Positions 46,201 to 51,215 of a stretch of 64,000 nt of DNA are shown here, piece by piece. The DNA is from Enterobacter hormaechei subsp. xiangfangensis (GTDB lineage: Bacteria > Pseudomonadota > Gammaproteobacteria > Enterobacterales > Enterobacteriaceae). Each line of letters opens with the position of its first letter. Position 1 is the first letter of the stretch. The stretch covers positions 868,001 to 932,000 of the forward strand of contig NZ_CP017183.1 in the NCBI RefSeq assembly GCF_001729785.1, read 5' to 3'. The notes under the pieces were generated by a model that saw nothing but the letters and a program-made list of their open reading frames with translations, searched no databases and was not told the origin of the DNA. Position numbers and translations under genes: made by a program.

Positions 46201-47442
46201 GGTAGCACGACGTTCAACAACATGACGGGTGCCGTCGCACTCGACTATGACTGGGACGGTTCGATGGACCTGGTGCTGTACCGCTCTGGCGCGGATGCTG
46301 ATGTCGTGGCAAGAGACGACGCGGGACGCACGATGCTGGTGAAAAACACCAATATCGCGGCGGACGGCACGAGCCTGCAGATCCGTATTGTTGACGGCAA
46401 CGGCATCAATACCTTCTACAGCAACACCGTGAAGTTATACAACTCAGCGGGCGAGCTTGTGGCAACCCAGTTGATTAACCCGCAGTCCTCTGGTTCCAGC
46501 AACAGCATGGGTCTGGTGAGCTTCTTCGGGCTGGATCCGAATGAAGTTTACTCCGTGCAGATGCTGCGCATTACCGACGGTGAAGCGGATCACGTTGGCG
46601 CAACGAGCAGCATTGGTGGTTACACCAACGGTACGGTAAATGAGAGCTGGGGTGGCCTGACAACAGGTAAAGCCCATGACTCCTACGTACTGACGGCGGA
46701 AAGCGGCAATGCGGCAAACAACACCTCTGGCAACAGCGGGATCGTCGGGACGGGCTATAACGACACCTTCTTCGGTTCTGCAGGCAACGACACCTACAAC
46801 GGTGGCGGCGGCTGGAACCAGATTGTGAGCGGTAAGCCGGTCTGGAGCGAAACTGCCGGTATGGACGTTGTTGACTATAGCCGTTCAACTACTGCGATCA
46901 ACGCGAACCTGTGGACAGGTACTGCAACCGGTAACGGCACCGATAAACTCCTCAATATCGAGGGTCTCTTAGGTTCCAGCCAGCAGGATACGTTTACGGA
47001 TAACTCCGCAAATAACCTGTTCGATGGTCGCGGTGGCAATGACGCCTTCTACCTGGTCAACGGCGGTAACGACACGCTGATGTACAACGTGCTGGAAGGA
47101 ATGACCAACGACAGCACCGGCGGCAACGGGCACGACACTATCCACGGCTTCAAGGTGGGTAATCTGGTGAAAGACAGTGATGCAGACCTGCTCGATATGA
47201 GCGAGCTGCTTGACTATAAGGGCTCTATCTCCTTCTTCGAGGACGATGGAAAACTGGAGCTGGATTACTCCTCCCGCGGCGTGCTGGATTACGTCAAGGT
47301 GGAAGTTGTCGGAAGCGATACCGTGATCAGTATCGACCGTGACGGTCAGGGCGGACAGCATGGATTTACTCAGGTTGTCACGCTGGCTGATGTTCAAACC
47401 GATCTGGTTACGCTGCTGCAGAATAACCAAATAATGATGTAA
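31231..47442 (+). CDS. Giant BapA-like Ig-repeat adhesin, type I secretion substrate
   Basis: A 5403-residue repetitive surface protein without a Sec signal peptide. Residues 1-140 resemble the BapA/LapA-type N-terminal (prefix) domain, followed by a hydrophobic Gly/Ala-rich segment (about 144-167) that could hold the protein in the outer-membrane pore. Next come about 41 Ig-like domains of 100-105 residues (pattern TDD..P.LSG.AEPGS.V.IYD..), most with acidic loops that may bind calcium. Residues about 4610-5130 form an FG-GAP/VCBS-like region with six acidic motifs such as DINRDGYAD and DYNNDGWLD. The C-terminus has RTX-like glycine/aspartate repeats (GTGYNDTFFGSAGNDTYNGG) and a type I secretion target end. 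A role in biofilm or host adhesion is inferred from the family. No type I export genes lie in the window. The same architecture includes SiiE and LapA relatives, so bapA is not assigned as the symbol. Confidence 0.93.
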   Translation: MTENKVILAVNNGDGKTRLLTADAGRTVKVKLIPGNKYLLKNVNDDFAPENITLQRVGKALHIIQEGDTQPSIIIENYFDGDSKNPTLMGMAEDGLLYAYIPLSGESYDNGYLMAEGGLAPVALGGEPLGAGGPLLSAPDDENDMLFGMLGWFALAAAGVGAAFALSELDKDESDSQPAPEKPSIGKAVDDEGSIKGPLKSGDVTDDSTPSLIGKGKPGDTIHIIDNDKEIGSVIVDDEGEWSYTPDKPLGDGEHDLSVVVEDPDGNMSPPSDPITIVVDTVAPDAPTIEHIMDKVGKVTGEILEDAYTDDPKPEMSGTGEAGATITIYDNGKKIGETSVNDDGRWYFKPSENLTDGNHSITVSQTDKAGNVSEPSDERDFIVLTEPPGKAETPSVIDDNGPVTGPLKPGDVTDDTKPSFSGEGTPGNTIVIKDNDKEIGSVIVDDEGKWTYTPEKDLSEGEHNVEVIEEDPLGNVGQPSDPIQIIVDTTPPARPDRVDAEDNTGPITGQLKGGDVTDETRPVFSGKGEPGDTVTIYDGDEVLGSTVIDDEGNWSLKPEKPLGEGDHSITVTQTDKAGNTSDPSEALEFEVDTTAPDASADVLKITAVADDVGDRQGNVASGEITDDSKPLISGIGEAGNTVYVYTTDASGKHLIGSAVVGSDGTWSLTPETPLTEGLNQLTLETQDPAGNRVAGDAPSYDINLLIPISTQPSINSVVDNSEPHVGPLQKGDATNDTTPTLSGSAAPGDIVSILDNGKVIGSVTADSNGKWTFTPDAALADGKHTFTVTATDAAGNSRTSGSFPIVIDTAAPSPAENIVINDNVGDKQGPVGSGDTTDDQSPTLSGEAEPGSVVDIYDNDEKIGSVIVDDEGKWSYTPDKPLDKGDHEITTTVTDPSGNTSEPSPGISFTVDPDPNQVTVGEVVDDQGPIVGNLKPGTVTDDVRPELSGKGKPGSTVTIKDGDDVLGSTVVDPDGNWTFTPEQDLADGNHSLTVVSKDPAGNEVTSPSFDITVDATAPEKPVLGSATDDVGTIRGDLSNGSTTDDANPTFNGSAEPGSRVDIYDNGEHIGSTIADDKGAWQFTPTTPLPEGEHHITTTATDEAGNTGPESDDFVLVTDYTPPVATGDVLNITSVMDDVGGRQGNVASGEITDDSKPVINGIGEAGSTVFVYSTDANGKHLLGSAVVNSEGTWTLALDTPLVEGLNQLTLETQDAVGNRVAGEAPSYDITVLIPVSTEPSINSVVDNAEPHVGPMQKGETTNDTTPTLSGSAAPGDVVSILDNGKVIGTAKADSSGKWSFTPDTALADGQHTFTVTATDAAGNARTSGTFPIVIDTAAPSPAENIVINDNVGDKQGPVGDGDTTDDQSPTLSGEAEPGSVVDIYDNDEKIGSVIVDDEGKWSYTPDKPLAKGDHEITTTVTDPSGNTSEPSPGISFTVDPDPNQVTVGEVVDDQGPIVGNLRPGNVTDDARPELGGKGKPGSTVTIMDGDDVLGSTVVDPDGNWTFTPEQDLADGDHSLTVISKDPAGNDVTSPSFDISVDTVAPEKPVVGLATDDVGSSRGDLSSGSTTDDANPTFKGSAEPGSRVDIYDNGELIGSTVVDENGGWQFTPTTALPEGEHHITTTATDKAGNTGPESDDFVLITDYTAPDASKVAITEVYDDVNTAGVIASGEETDDNRPLIKGTGAEPGNTITVYNGDKVIGTAKVQADGTWSLEPTTPLPDGRYTLTAKETDGVGNVSGPSGEYIINVATVPPQAPTLDTVYDDVAPHADYLQKGDVTNDTTPTLSGSSGVAGGTISIYDNGRLIGTTTVGSNGSWSFTPDTALADGSHSFTATVTDGVGRTSEPTGGFGIVIDTKAPDAASDLLVTDNVGAYQGPVVSGDTTDDNTPTLSGRAEPGSTVNIIDNGQVIGSTKVNPDGTWSFTPDQALSNGEHDLTTTVTDPSGNTGPEGSHVVITVDVVPGKVEITAVTDDAGSVTGSLSQNAVTDDTRPQISGTAKAGSTVTIMDGSNVLGTTTAGADGTWSFTPSVDLGRGDHTFTATAKDPMGNESASSSWTVTIDTDAPVKPTIDAALDDVGSVQGNLANGGTTDDPTPTLSGKAEAGSTVKIYDQNGLLGEVTAKADGTWSFSPVAKLPEGEHRFHVTATDRAGNTSADSDDFVLTLDYTAPDASKLAITEVYDDVKTAGVVASGGETDDNRPLIKGTGAEPGNTITVYNGDKVIGTATVQADGTWSLEPTTPLPDGRYTLTAKETDGVGNVSGPSGEYIINVATVPPQAPTLDTVYDDVAPHADYLQKGDVTNDTTPTLSGSSGVAGGTISIYDNGRLIGTATVGSNGSWSFTPDTALADGSHSFTATVTDGVGRTSEPTGGFGIVIDTKAPDAASDLLVTDNVGAYQGPVVSGDTTDDNTPTLSGRAEPGSTVNIIDNGQVIGSTKVNPDGTWSYTPDQPLANGAHDLTTTVTDPSGNTGPEGSHVVITVDVVPGKVEITGVTDDAGSVTGSLSRNAVTDDTRPQISGTAKAGSTVTIMDGSNVLGTTTAGADGTWSFTPSVDLGRGEHTFTATAKDPMGNESASSSWTVTIDTDAPVKPTIDAALDDVGTVQGALSNGSSTDDPTPTLSGKAEAGSTVKIYDQNGLLGEVTAKADGTWSFSPVAKLPEGEHRFHVTATDKAGNTSSASDDFVLTLDYTAPDASKLAITEVYDDVNTAGVIASGEETDDNRPLIKGTGAEAGNTITVYSGDKVIGTATVQADGTWSLEPTTPLPDGRYTLTAKETDGVGNVSGPSGEYIINVATVPPQAPTLDTVYDDVAPHADYLQKGDVTNDTTPTLSGSSGVAGGTISIYDNGRLIGTTTVGSNGSWSFTPDTALADGSHSFTATVTDGVGRTSEPTGGFGIVIDTKAPDAASDLLVTDNVGAYQGPVVSGDTTDDNTPTLSGRAEPGSTVNIIDNGQVIGSTKVNPDGTWSYTPDQPLANGAHDLTTTVTDPSGNTGPEGSHVVITVDVVPGKVEITAVTDDAGSVTGSLSQNAVTDDTRPQISGTAKAGSTVTIMDGSNVLGTTTAGADGTWSFTPSVDLGRGDHTFTATAKDPMGNESSSSSWTVTIDTDAPVKPTIDAALDDVGSVQGNLANGGSTDDPTPTLSGKAEAGSTVKIYDQNGLLGEVTAKADGTWSFSPTAKLPEGEHRFHVTATDRAGNTSAASDDFVLNLDYTAPDASKVSITDVVDDFGSVTGSVTSGGKTDDNTPLIKGTGAEAGNTITVYNGDKVIGTAKVQADGTWELQVTKALPDGTYNLTVKETDSVGNTTAASPEYIIQIDAGGQPLPPTLSSVEDDVAPHTGPLQKDATTNDNTLLLTGTAEANVTVRIYGGPNGTTLLGETKADAQGKWSFNTPKLADGVHTFVAEAINDIGQVSPQTGGFPITVDTSAPGEVTGFIVSDNEGPKTGVLANGDTTDDATPTISGKAEPGSVVHVYVNGQENGTAVADANGNWTYTTGSLADGEYTFTARAEDSAGNLGAENAGVTVTLDTSSVPVTIVRVMDDKGSVTGEMKANDVTDDARPEIIGKAKAGSTVTIMDGNVVLGSVKADASGNWVFTPTSDLGDGVHNITATAKDLTGKEDTSSTFSFEIDSKAPNRPSIDYAEDQVGTVKDDLNSNDVTDDPQPILHGTAEAGSTVNIYTVDGTLLGSVTANSNGAWNFKPGSKLPEGKNTFYVTATDEAGNVSDKSADFILTTDYTAPDASKVTIDSVTDNVGNVQGIVADGGVLDDTRPVIRGSGAEVGNVITVYTTDKDGNTKVLGTTTVDQNGKWELTPSESLYGDSINQLTVTETDRVGNVAKPADSYDVIMSDTPDAPAILNVLDDTGTTVINLANNALTKDDTPTLKGTADGAAGDTITIYNGSQVVGKTTLNSDGTWSFTPSPALADGSYTFTVTNTNSAGQESDRSGSFTVTIDSTAPNPVSGLQVSDDQGAWKGQLTDGMTTDDNKPTFTGKAEQGSTVTIYDNGQAMGTVTVTNPDGSWQFTPSTPLVDGEHQFATQVTDPAGNASAIVDDITVNVSTGASYLQLLQVVDDVQEAGGSRVLRDGEVTNDSQVQLVGKATAGSTIIITDVGGVQLGTVKADANGNWEFTPTSSLSDGAHTLRITGTDPSNNPLTPIDFDLVVDTVAPVAPAITDVLDDVNPVQGSVAHGKPTNDTTPEITGTAEKGSTVNVYHQVDATTRILLGTAVADSTTGQWTLQITDANKLAEGTWNLVATSTDAAGNVSTPSNTWTIVVDTTVSDAVINISSVSEDRGASDTDFITSDNTLLINGELNKALQADEWVEISLDNGVTWTRASTVTGTSWTVDMQSTPLNDGAYTIQARVVDNAGNVGSTDSQALQVASGGSDMNGLSTTTKVTTDTSHGLTTGDHFSHAATATNGDMVTRDRTVTISGNLSAALQAGEHLQISLDNGKTWKTLALNGQSWSYELPEATASTTHSFKLQVIDVAGNPGTNTNFADSYNVVIDLDSPNGITGAPDVPQHTTTGDSFTFSSGQYGRVEAGAIISLVSDVNNNGTYQEGLDQVIGFVKANADGSWSLNTSLPSGAHNLAFVVWDEAGNRSSMSASTSTGVTEGGGSTLIEQTWGGTTDADSRGLNAAAVTISQDGLWSFFQSARGTSGTATANAGRVYDSVTREDYDSTYLAQPSTENGAGYDVDSTSYSRYVNSAAFADINRDGYADVMSQISSYSNAGRTAYWLQNADGSYSAKALDQGTLNHLGGVISYDREGDGYLDFVLGDSEADSISFIKNTQGTLSYEDNSGFSDGHPGGALPTSLSVLHEVGAVDIDNNGTVDITAHIDYNGAGNLVGNNSRGLGILYNQTTGTSKTNFGEVGYYANVFRDDGHEDYGNLSISMTYADYNNDGWLDLFLSRGSKGGSNSDESRIYLNDGTGKLNATDSQAQWFGDNVDGGTSLAVDWNHDGKMDIIEVPRSGVTGSPMLYTNTGSNNWGANKVSLTGSTTFNNMTGAVALDYDWDGSMDLVLYRSGADADVVARDDAGRTMLVKNTNIAADGTSLQIRIVDGNGINTFYSNTVKLYNSAGELVATQLINPQSSGSSNSMGLVSFFGLDPNEVYSVQMLRITDGEADHVGATSSIGGYTNGTVNESWGGLTTGKAHDSYVLTAESGNAANNTSGNSGIVGTGYNDTFFGSAGNDTYNGGGGWNQIVSGKPVWSETAGMDVVDYSRSTTAINANLWTGTATGNGTDKLLNIEGLLGSSQQDTFTDNSANNLFDGRGGNDAFYLVNGGNDTLMYNVLEGMTNDSTGGNGHDTIHGFKVGNLVKDSDADLLDMSELLDYKGSISFFEDDGKLELDYSSRGVLDYVKVEVVGSDTVISIDRDGQGGQHGFTQVVTLADVQTDLVTLLQNNQIMM
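33013..44049 (+). repeat. Seven copies of a five-Ig-domain super-module in the adhesin gene
   Basis: Units start at 33013, 34591, 36169, 37732, 39295, 40858 and 42430, most at an APD or PPV motif. Lengths are 1578, 1578, 1563, 1563, 1563, 1572 and about 1620 bp. Each unit encodes the same order of five distinguishable Ig-like domains. Outer copies are diverged, the central three nearly identical. Confidence 0.85.
36169..40857 (+). repeat. Three near-identical 1563-bp tandem repeats within the adhesin gene
   Basis: Units 36169-37731, 37732-39294 and 39295-40857 each encode 521 residues and differ by scattered substitutions (for example SLSQNAV versus SLSRNAV). Long stretches are base-for-base identical. 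They are rich in G/C-ending codons compared with the flanking modules, which points to recent duplication or gene conversion. Confidence 0.92.
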
Positions 47443-47452
47443 CCCAGTAAAA

Positions 47453-47480
47453 CCCGCCATCTTCGGATGGCGGGATTTCT
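47453..47480 (+). terminator. UUCG-loop hairpin after the adhesin gene
   Basis: CCCGCCATC/GATGGCGGG close a TTCG tetraloop; only a weak T-rich tail (ATTTCT) follows. It may terminate partly, or protect the 3' end while allowing readthrough into the OmpA-like gene 54 bp further on. Confidence 0.5.
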
Positions 47481-47533
47481 GCGCATCTCTGTTGTTTTAC
47501 GATCAATCACTGGGTTAATCGGGAATTTGATAA

Positions 47534-48475
47534 ATGAAAGTAACCCCTCGGAATTTTAAAAAAATTAATCTGGCGTTCTGTGTCGCTGCTGCCTTAAGTG
47601 CATTTATGGCTAATCCCGCTTATTCAGCCGAAAAAGTGGAAAAGGCCATCGATTTACCGGTAGTGATTAAACCAGCGCCGAAAAATACGGCACCGCAGCC
47701 TTATCGTCCGGTAGCTGGCGTAACGCCTGAACTGGCGCAGGTTGTCGTCTATTATCCGCAGGGCACCGTTCCTGCGACAGTCTATGTGGACCGCGAGCTG
47801 CAGTCGGTGCTGTTGCCAGGCCAGTTTACCGTCCTGTGTGCCGCACCCGGTGCGCACACGGTGGAATCCTGGTTCAACGACCAGCCGACCTATCAGGGCA
47901 AACAAAACCCGCAGCAGCAGCTCAATACCGAAAGTGCTCAAACCTATTTTATTCAGGTGAACCCAGGCACTACGGGAAATACGGCGGCGCTGGAGGAACG
48001 CGCGCGCGCGGAATCACTTCTGAAAAATATGCATAAGCAGACCAGGATTATTAATCGAGCCTCGCAGGTCAAACCCTGTGATTACGTTAATAATACCGGC
48101 ATAGTGCTTATTCAGGAGCAGGTACTGTTCCGCTTTGCCGCAAGCAACACGGTGGGCATTTTTGCGGAATCTCGCCAGAAGTTGGATGAGGTAGTGAAAT
48201 TTATCCGCCAGGCGAATAACGTTCGTGAAATTCAGATTATTGGTTATACCGATGCGATTGGTAGCCGTGAAGCCAACCAGCGTCTCTCTGAAGCGCGTGC
48301 GAATACGGTTCGTTCGTTATTGATTGAGAAAGGTATTAAGCCAGAGCTTATTAATAACACAGTTGGACAGGGGGTAGCACAAACCGCTGAAGGTTGTGGA
48401 ACCAGTGCCACCCAGCAAGCGGCGGGTTGTAACGTTAATAGCCGTCGTGTAGAAATTTTAGTGAAAAGCCACTAA
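47534..48475 (+). CDS. OmpA-family outer-membrane/periplasmic protein
   Basis: A 313-residue exported protein. The Sec signal peptide probably ends after A32 (ANPAYSA). The middle (about 70-190) is a beta-rich region with a cysteine pair possibility (VLCAAPGAHTVESWF). The C-terminal OmpA-like peptidoglycan-binding domain (about 200-310) contains IIGYTDAIGSREANQRLSEARA and ends in NSRRVEILVK. It follows the adhesin by 91 bp in the same direction, which suggests a partner role in anchoring or export. No lipobox is seen. The role in adhesin presentation is inference. Confidence 0.85.
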   Translation: MKVTPRNFKKINLAFCVAAALSAFMANPAYSAEKVEKAIDLPVVIKPAPKNTAPQPYRPVAGVTPELAQVVVYYPQGTVPATVYVDRELQSVLLPGQFTVLCAAPGAHTVESWFNDQPTYQGKQNPQQQLNTESAQTYFIQVNPGTTGNTAALEERARAESLLKNMHKQTRIINRASQVKPCDYVNNTGIVLIQEQVLFRFAASNTVGIFAESRQKLDEVVKFIRQANNVREIQIIGYTDAIGSREANQRLSEARANTVRSLLIEKGIKPELINNTVGQGVAQTAEGCGTSATQQAAGCNVNSRRVEILVKSH

Positions 48476-48487
48476 TTATGCCTAAAG

Positions 48488-48524
48488 AAAATACGGATCG
48501 CAGCGATGCTTTCCGTATTTTTTT
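48488..48524 (+). terminator. Intrinsic terminator after the OmpA-like gene
   Basis: A 9-bp stem (AAATACGGA / TCCGTATTT) with a 15-nt loop is followed by TTTT. It separates the adhesin unit from the convergent regulator gene. Confidence 0.8.
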
Positions 48525-48551
48525 GCAGAAGCGAGGAAGGGTTAACGGCGA

Positions 48552-49247
48552 TTATGCACACTGGGGTTCGAAAGCAAGAGGGCTGGCGCTGCTGTAGTAT
48601 TTTTTCTTCTCCCTGATAATCTCGTTCTCGATTGACTCCCGGATGATCTCGCCACAGGAATATATTTTTTTCAACGAGTTAAAACCCAGTTGCTTCATAA
48701 TATTATTGGTATAGGTGTAGGTTGTTTTAGGTTTAATGTTGTGCACGAGGCTAATGTCATCAATGGTGTAACCCGCAATCATCAGCTTCAACACACAAAA
48801 CTCCATATGCGTCAGTTCGATGTATTTGTTAACTACCTTGCTTTTGCTGGGGTGACGCTGGGCATGCATTTTTTTGATGATCTCATCGTTCGTAAGATTA
48901 TTTATGTTTACAAGACGATGCCTGAAATGGGAACAAATGCAGGAAAACAGTGTGGGAAAAATATCCGAATGATAGGCGATAATAACTTCTGATATGGTTG
49001 CATTATGCGCTTTTTTTCGAAGAGAGATCAGCCAGTGGAAGTAAATGATATTACTGTATATCGAGTCAGGTAAAACTAAATATAGGGTAAAAAAAGAGCC
49101 CCTCCTGACCTCTTTAGTCCAGGAAAAAAGATTCTGTTGATTGTCAAAAGAGATGACTTTCTCTTTCCTGAATGTTTCTGAAAGCAAATGATGTAGACCG
49201 ATATTGCTAAACTGACATCGTGATAAAATAACTTTAGACGTATCCAT
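48552..49247 (-). CDS. LuxR-type (RcsA-like) transcriptional regulator
   Basis: A 231-residue protein with a C-terminal LuxR/GerE helix-turn-helix at about 142-190 (ELTHMEFCVLKLMIAGYTI, then IKPKTTYTYTNNIMKQLG). The N-terminal 130 residues have the feel of a degenerate receiver, as in RcsA, BglJ and EcpR, without a phosphorylation-site pattern. By family, these act as partners of RcsB. I chose the ATG at 49247 because it has a good Shine-Dalgarno (AAAGGAATACC); an upstream ATG at 49301 lacks one. It is divergent from wza with about 350 bp between, and convergent to the OmpA-like gene. The gene is strikingly AT-rich compared with the core. The RcsA-like role is inference from overall layout, not a measured similarity. 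Confidence 0.75.
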   Translation of the reverse strand: MDTSKVILSRCQFSNIGLHHLLSETFRKEKVISFDNQQNLFSWTKEVRRGSFFTLYLVLPDSIYSNIIYFHWLISLRKKAHNATISEVIIAYHSDIFPTLFSCICSHFRHRLVNINNLTNDEIIKKMHAQRHPSKSKVVNKYIELTHMEFCVLKLMIAGYTIDDISLVHNIKPKTTYTYTNNIMKQLGFNSLKKIYSCGEIIRESIENEIIREKKKYYSSASPLAFEPQCA

Positions 49248-49600
49248 TGGTATTCCTTTGGTTAACTTGAATGGAAGGAGTCCATCTTCGTAATGTTGCA
49301 TACCGACAGACAGGTACTACGGTATGAATATATTTATATTTTACACGACATGAATAAACTATTAATTAAGAACACTCCTTCAGTAAATGGGAATTGTTAA
49401 CCTCGCAGGAATGTAATTTCACGCTGACATTAATGTAAGAAAGCGATGTTTTCAACCAGGAATAATCCACATATCCAGGACAGGCAAAACATGTGATGGT
49501 TATAATTTTATAAATAATGGCTTGCTGGATTTCTTCCTTACGGGAAGCATGTCGTTTGGCCGATTAATTAAAGAGAGTGTCGTTGTACAGGGATGACATT
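49248..49600. promoter_or_regulatory. Divergent control region between the LuxR-type regulator and wza
   Basis: A 353-bp AT-rich stretch with no gene supported. It holds the candidate RcsAB box at 49367-49380. A Shine-Dalgarno AGGG (49589-49592) precedes the chosen GTG of wza. Confidence 0.5.
49367..49380 (+). promoter_or_regulatory. Candidate RcsAB box
   Basis: TAAGAACACTCCTT matches the RcsAB consensus TAAGAATATTCCTA at 11 of 14 positions, including the whole left half TAAGAA and the TCCT of the right half. It lies about 235 bp upstream of wza and 120 bp upstream of the divergent regulator, similar to RcsAB boxes of colanic acid and other capsule genes. Confidence 0.55.
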
Positions 49601-50746
49601 GTGAAAAGCATGAAAAAAATCGCGGTTCTGTTTATTTTAAGTTCTACCTTACTTCTTGCCGGCTGCCAGATCGCGCCGGGCAGCCATATCGATACCTCCG
49701 GAAAAAAAGTGGTTCATTCGCAGGAGAATAAGCAGAGCGAGCTGGATATTCATGTTTATCCCGTCACACCTGCGCTGATAGCGCAGCTGCGGGAAAACGT
49801 GGCTGTTGCCCAGGGCAATGCAGAGCTAAACAAGCGCCTGGAGGCGTATGAATACCGTATTGGTGTTGGCGACATTATTATGGTGACCGTTTGGGAACAT
49901 CCGGAACTCACCACTCCATCAGGACAGTATCGAAGCGCCAGCGATACGGGAAACTGGGTACATTCAGACGGAACTATTTTTTATCCCTACATCGGGAAAG
50001 TTGTCGTGAAGGATAAAACGGTGACGGAAGTCAGAGAGATGATTACCGGGCATCTGGCGAAATATATTGAGTCTCCTCAGGTGGAAGTGGGGATTGCTGC
50101 GTTCCGTTCACAGAAGGTCACGGTATCGGGTGAGGTAAACCAGTCTGGCCAGCAGCCTATTACTAACGTGCCGCTGACGATTATTGATGCAGTAAACCAG
50201 GCCGGTGGCCTGACGGAAAATGCCGACTGGAGCAATGTGGTATTAACCCAGGGGGGCAAAAAGTCGACAATTTCGCTTCAGGCCCTCATGCAGTATGGCG
50301 ATTTACAGCAGAATAAATTGCTTTATCCGGGCGATATTCTCTATGTCCCACGCAATGACGATTTAAAAGTGTTTGTCATGGGGGATGTTGTTAAGCAGAG
50401 CACCATGAAAATGGATCGCTCAGGCATGACGCTGACGGAAGCGCTGGGGAATGCTGAGGGGATGAATCAGCTAACCAGCGATGCCAGTGGGATATTCGTG
50501 ATCCGTTCTGAGGCCAAATCAGAAGACGTAAACGAGAAACGTGCGGCGATCTACCAGCTCGACGCGCGAGATGCTACTGCACTGGTACTTGGAACAGAAT
50601 TTAAGCTCAAGCCTTACGACATTGTCTATGTGACATCCGCACCAGTTGCGCGCTGGAACAGGGTCATTAACCAGCTAATGCCGACCATTACGGGTATCTA
50701 CAGCCTGACGGAAACGACTCGCTTTGTGAGAAACTGGGGAAATTAA
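49601..50746 (+). CDS. wza: Wza/GfcE-family polysaccharide export outer-membrane lipoprotein
   Basis: The octameric outer-membrane channel for capsular or exopolysaccharide. The signal peptide ends in a lipobox (STLLLAGC). The export and SLBB domains are recognisable ([59 protein letters not shown]), and the C-terminal amphipathic helix follows. The GTG at 49601 has the best-placed Shine-Dalgarno (AGGG, 8 bp); the ATG at 49610 is the alternative. It is followed by a wzb remnant and wzc, the usual order. No glycosyltransferase genes are near, so the exported sugar is unknown. It could equally be called gfcE-like. Confidence 0.9.
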   Translation: MKSMKKIAVLFILSSTLLLAGCQIAPGSHIDTSGKKVVHSQENKQSELDIHVYPVTPALIAQLRENVAVAQGNAELNKRLEAYEYRIGVGDIIMVTVWEHPELTTPSGQYRSASDTGNWVHSDGTIFYPYIGKVVVKDKTVTEVREMITGHLAKYIESPQVEVGIAAFRSQKVTVSGEVNQSGQQPITNVPLTIIDAVNQAGGLTENADWSNVVLTQGGKKSTISLQALMQYGDLQQNKLLYPGDILYVPRNDDLKVFVMGDVVKQSTMKMDRSGMTLTEALGNAEGMNQLTSDASGIFVIRSEAKSEDVNEKRAAIYQLDARDATALVLGTEFKLKPYDIVYVTSAPVARWNRVINQLMPTITGIYSLTETTRFVRNWGN

Positions 50747-50748
50747 TC

Positions 50749-51198
50749 GTGAAGGGGCACTATAACGCCATCCTGGTGGTTTGCACGGGCAATATATGTC
50801 GTTCTCCGGCGGGAGAACGAATATTGCGTTCCTGCTTGCCGGAAATGATGGTGGACTCCGCCGGGATTTCAGCACTATCGGGTGAATGTGCCGATCCCGT
50901 TATTCTGCAAACCGCCCGGAATTATGGATTTTCTCTGGAAGGGCATATCGCACGTCAGCTCACCCCAGCGATGTGCCGTGAGTACGATCTTATCCTGACG
51001 ATGGAGAAGAATCATATTGAAGCGGTAACCCGGATGGCCATGGAGGCCAGGGGGAAAACGTTTTTATTCGGCTACTGACTTCAGCAGCTCGAAATTGCCG
51101 ACCCGTACCGCCGGGGACGTGAAATATCAGATTTGATTTTTAAACAACTTTTATCCTCTGCTGAAGAATGGGTAAAGGTTTTTCAGCAGATTGAATAA
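50749..51198 (+). pseudogene. wzb: Wzb/Etp-like low-molecular-weight tyrosine phosphatase, interrupted by in-frame TGA
   Basis: In functional systems this phosphatase dephosphorylates Wzc. It starts with GTG at 50749, 2 bp after wza. The P-loop CTGNICRS is intact (Cys12, Arg18). Translation stops after 109 residues at TGA 51076-51078. The same frame stays open for 39 more codons to TAA at 51198 and encodes the expected rest, including the general-acid loop DPYR (D118). Alignment with Etp puts the TGA where the family has tryptophan (G-x-W-L). So a single TGG-to-TGA change is likely. The short product would lack the catalytic aspartate. Low-level readthrough, which often inserts tryptophan at UGA in enterobacteria, or a sequencing error are the alternatives. 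Confidence 0.85.
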
Positions 51199-51215
51199 GT
51201 AAGGCTGATTACCGT

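Noticed and set aside
51079..51198. Frameshift as the cause of the short wzb
   Set aside because: The downstream homologous sequence is in the same frame as the upstream part; only the TGA interrupts it.
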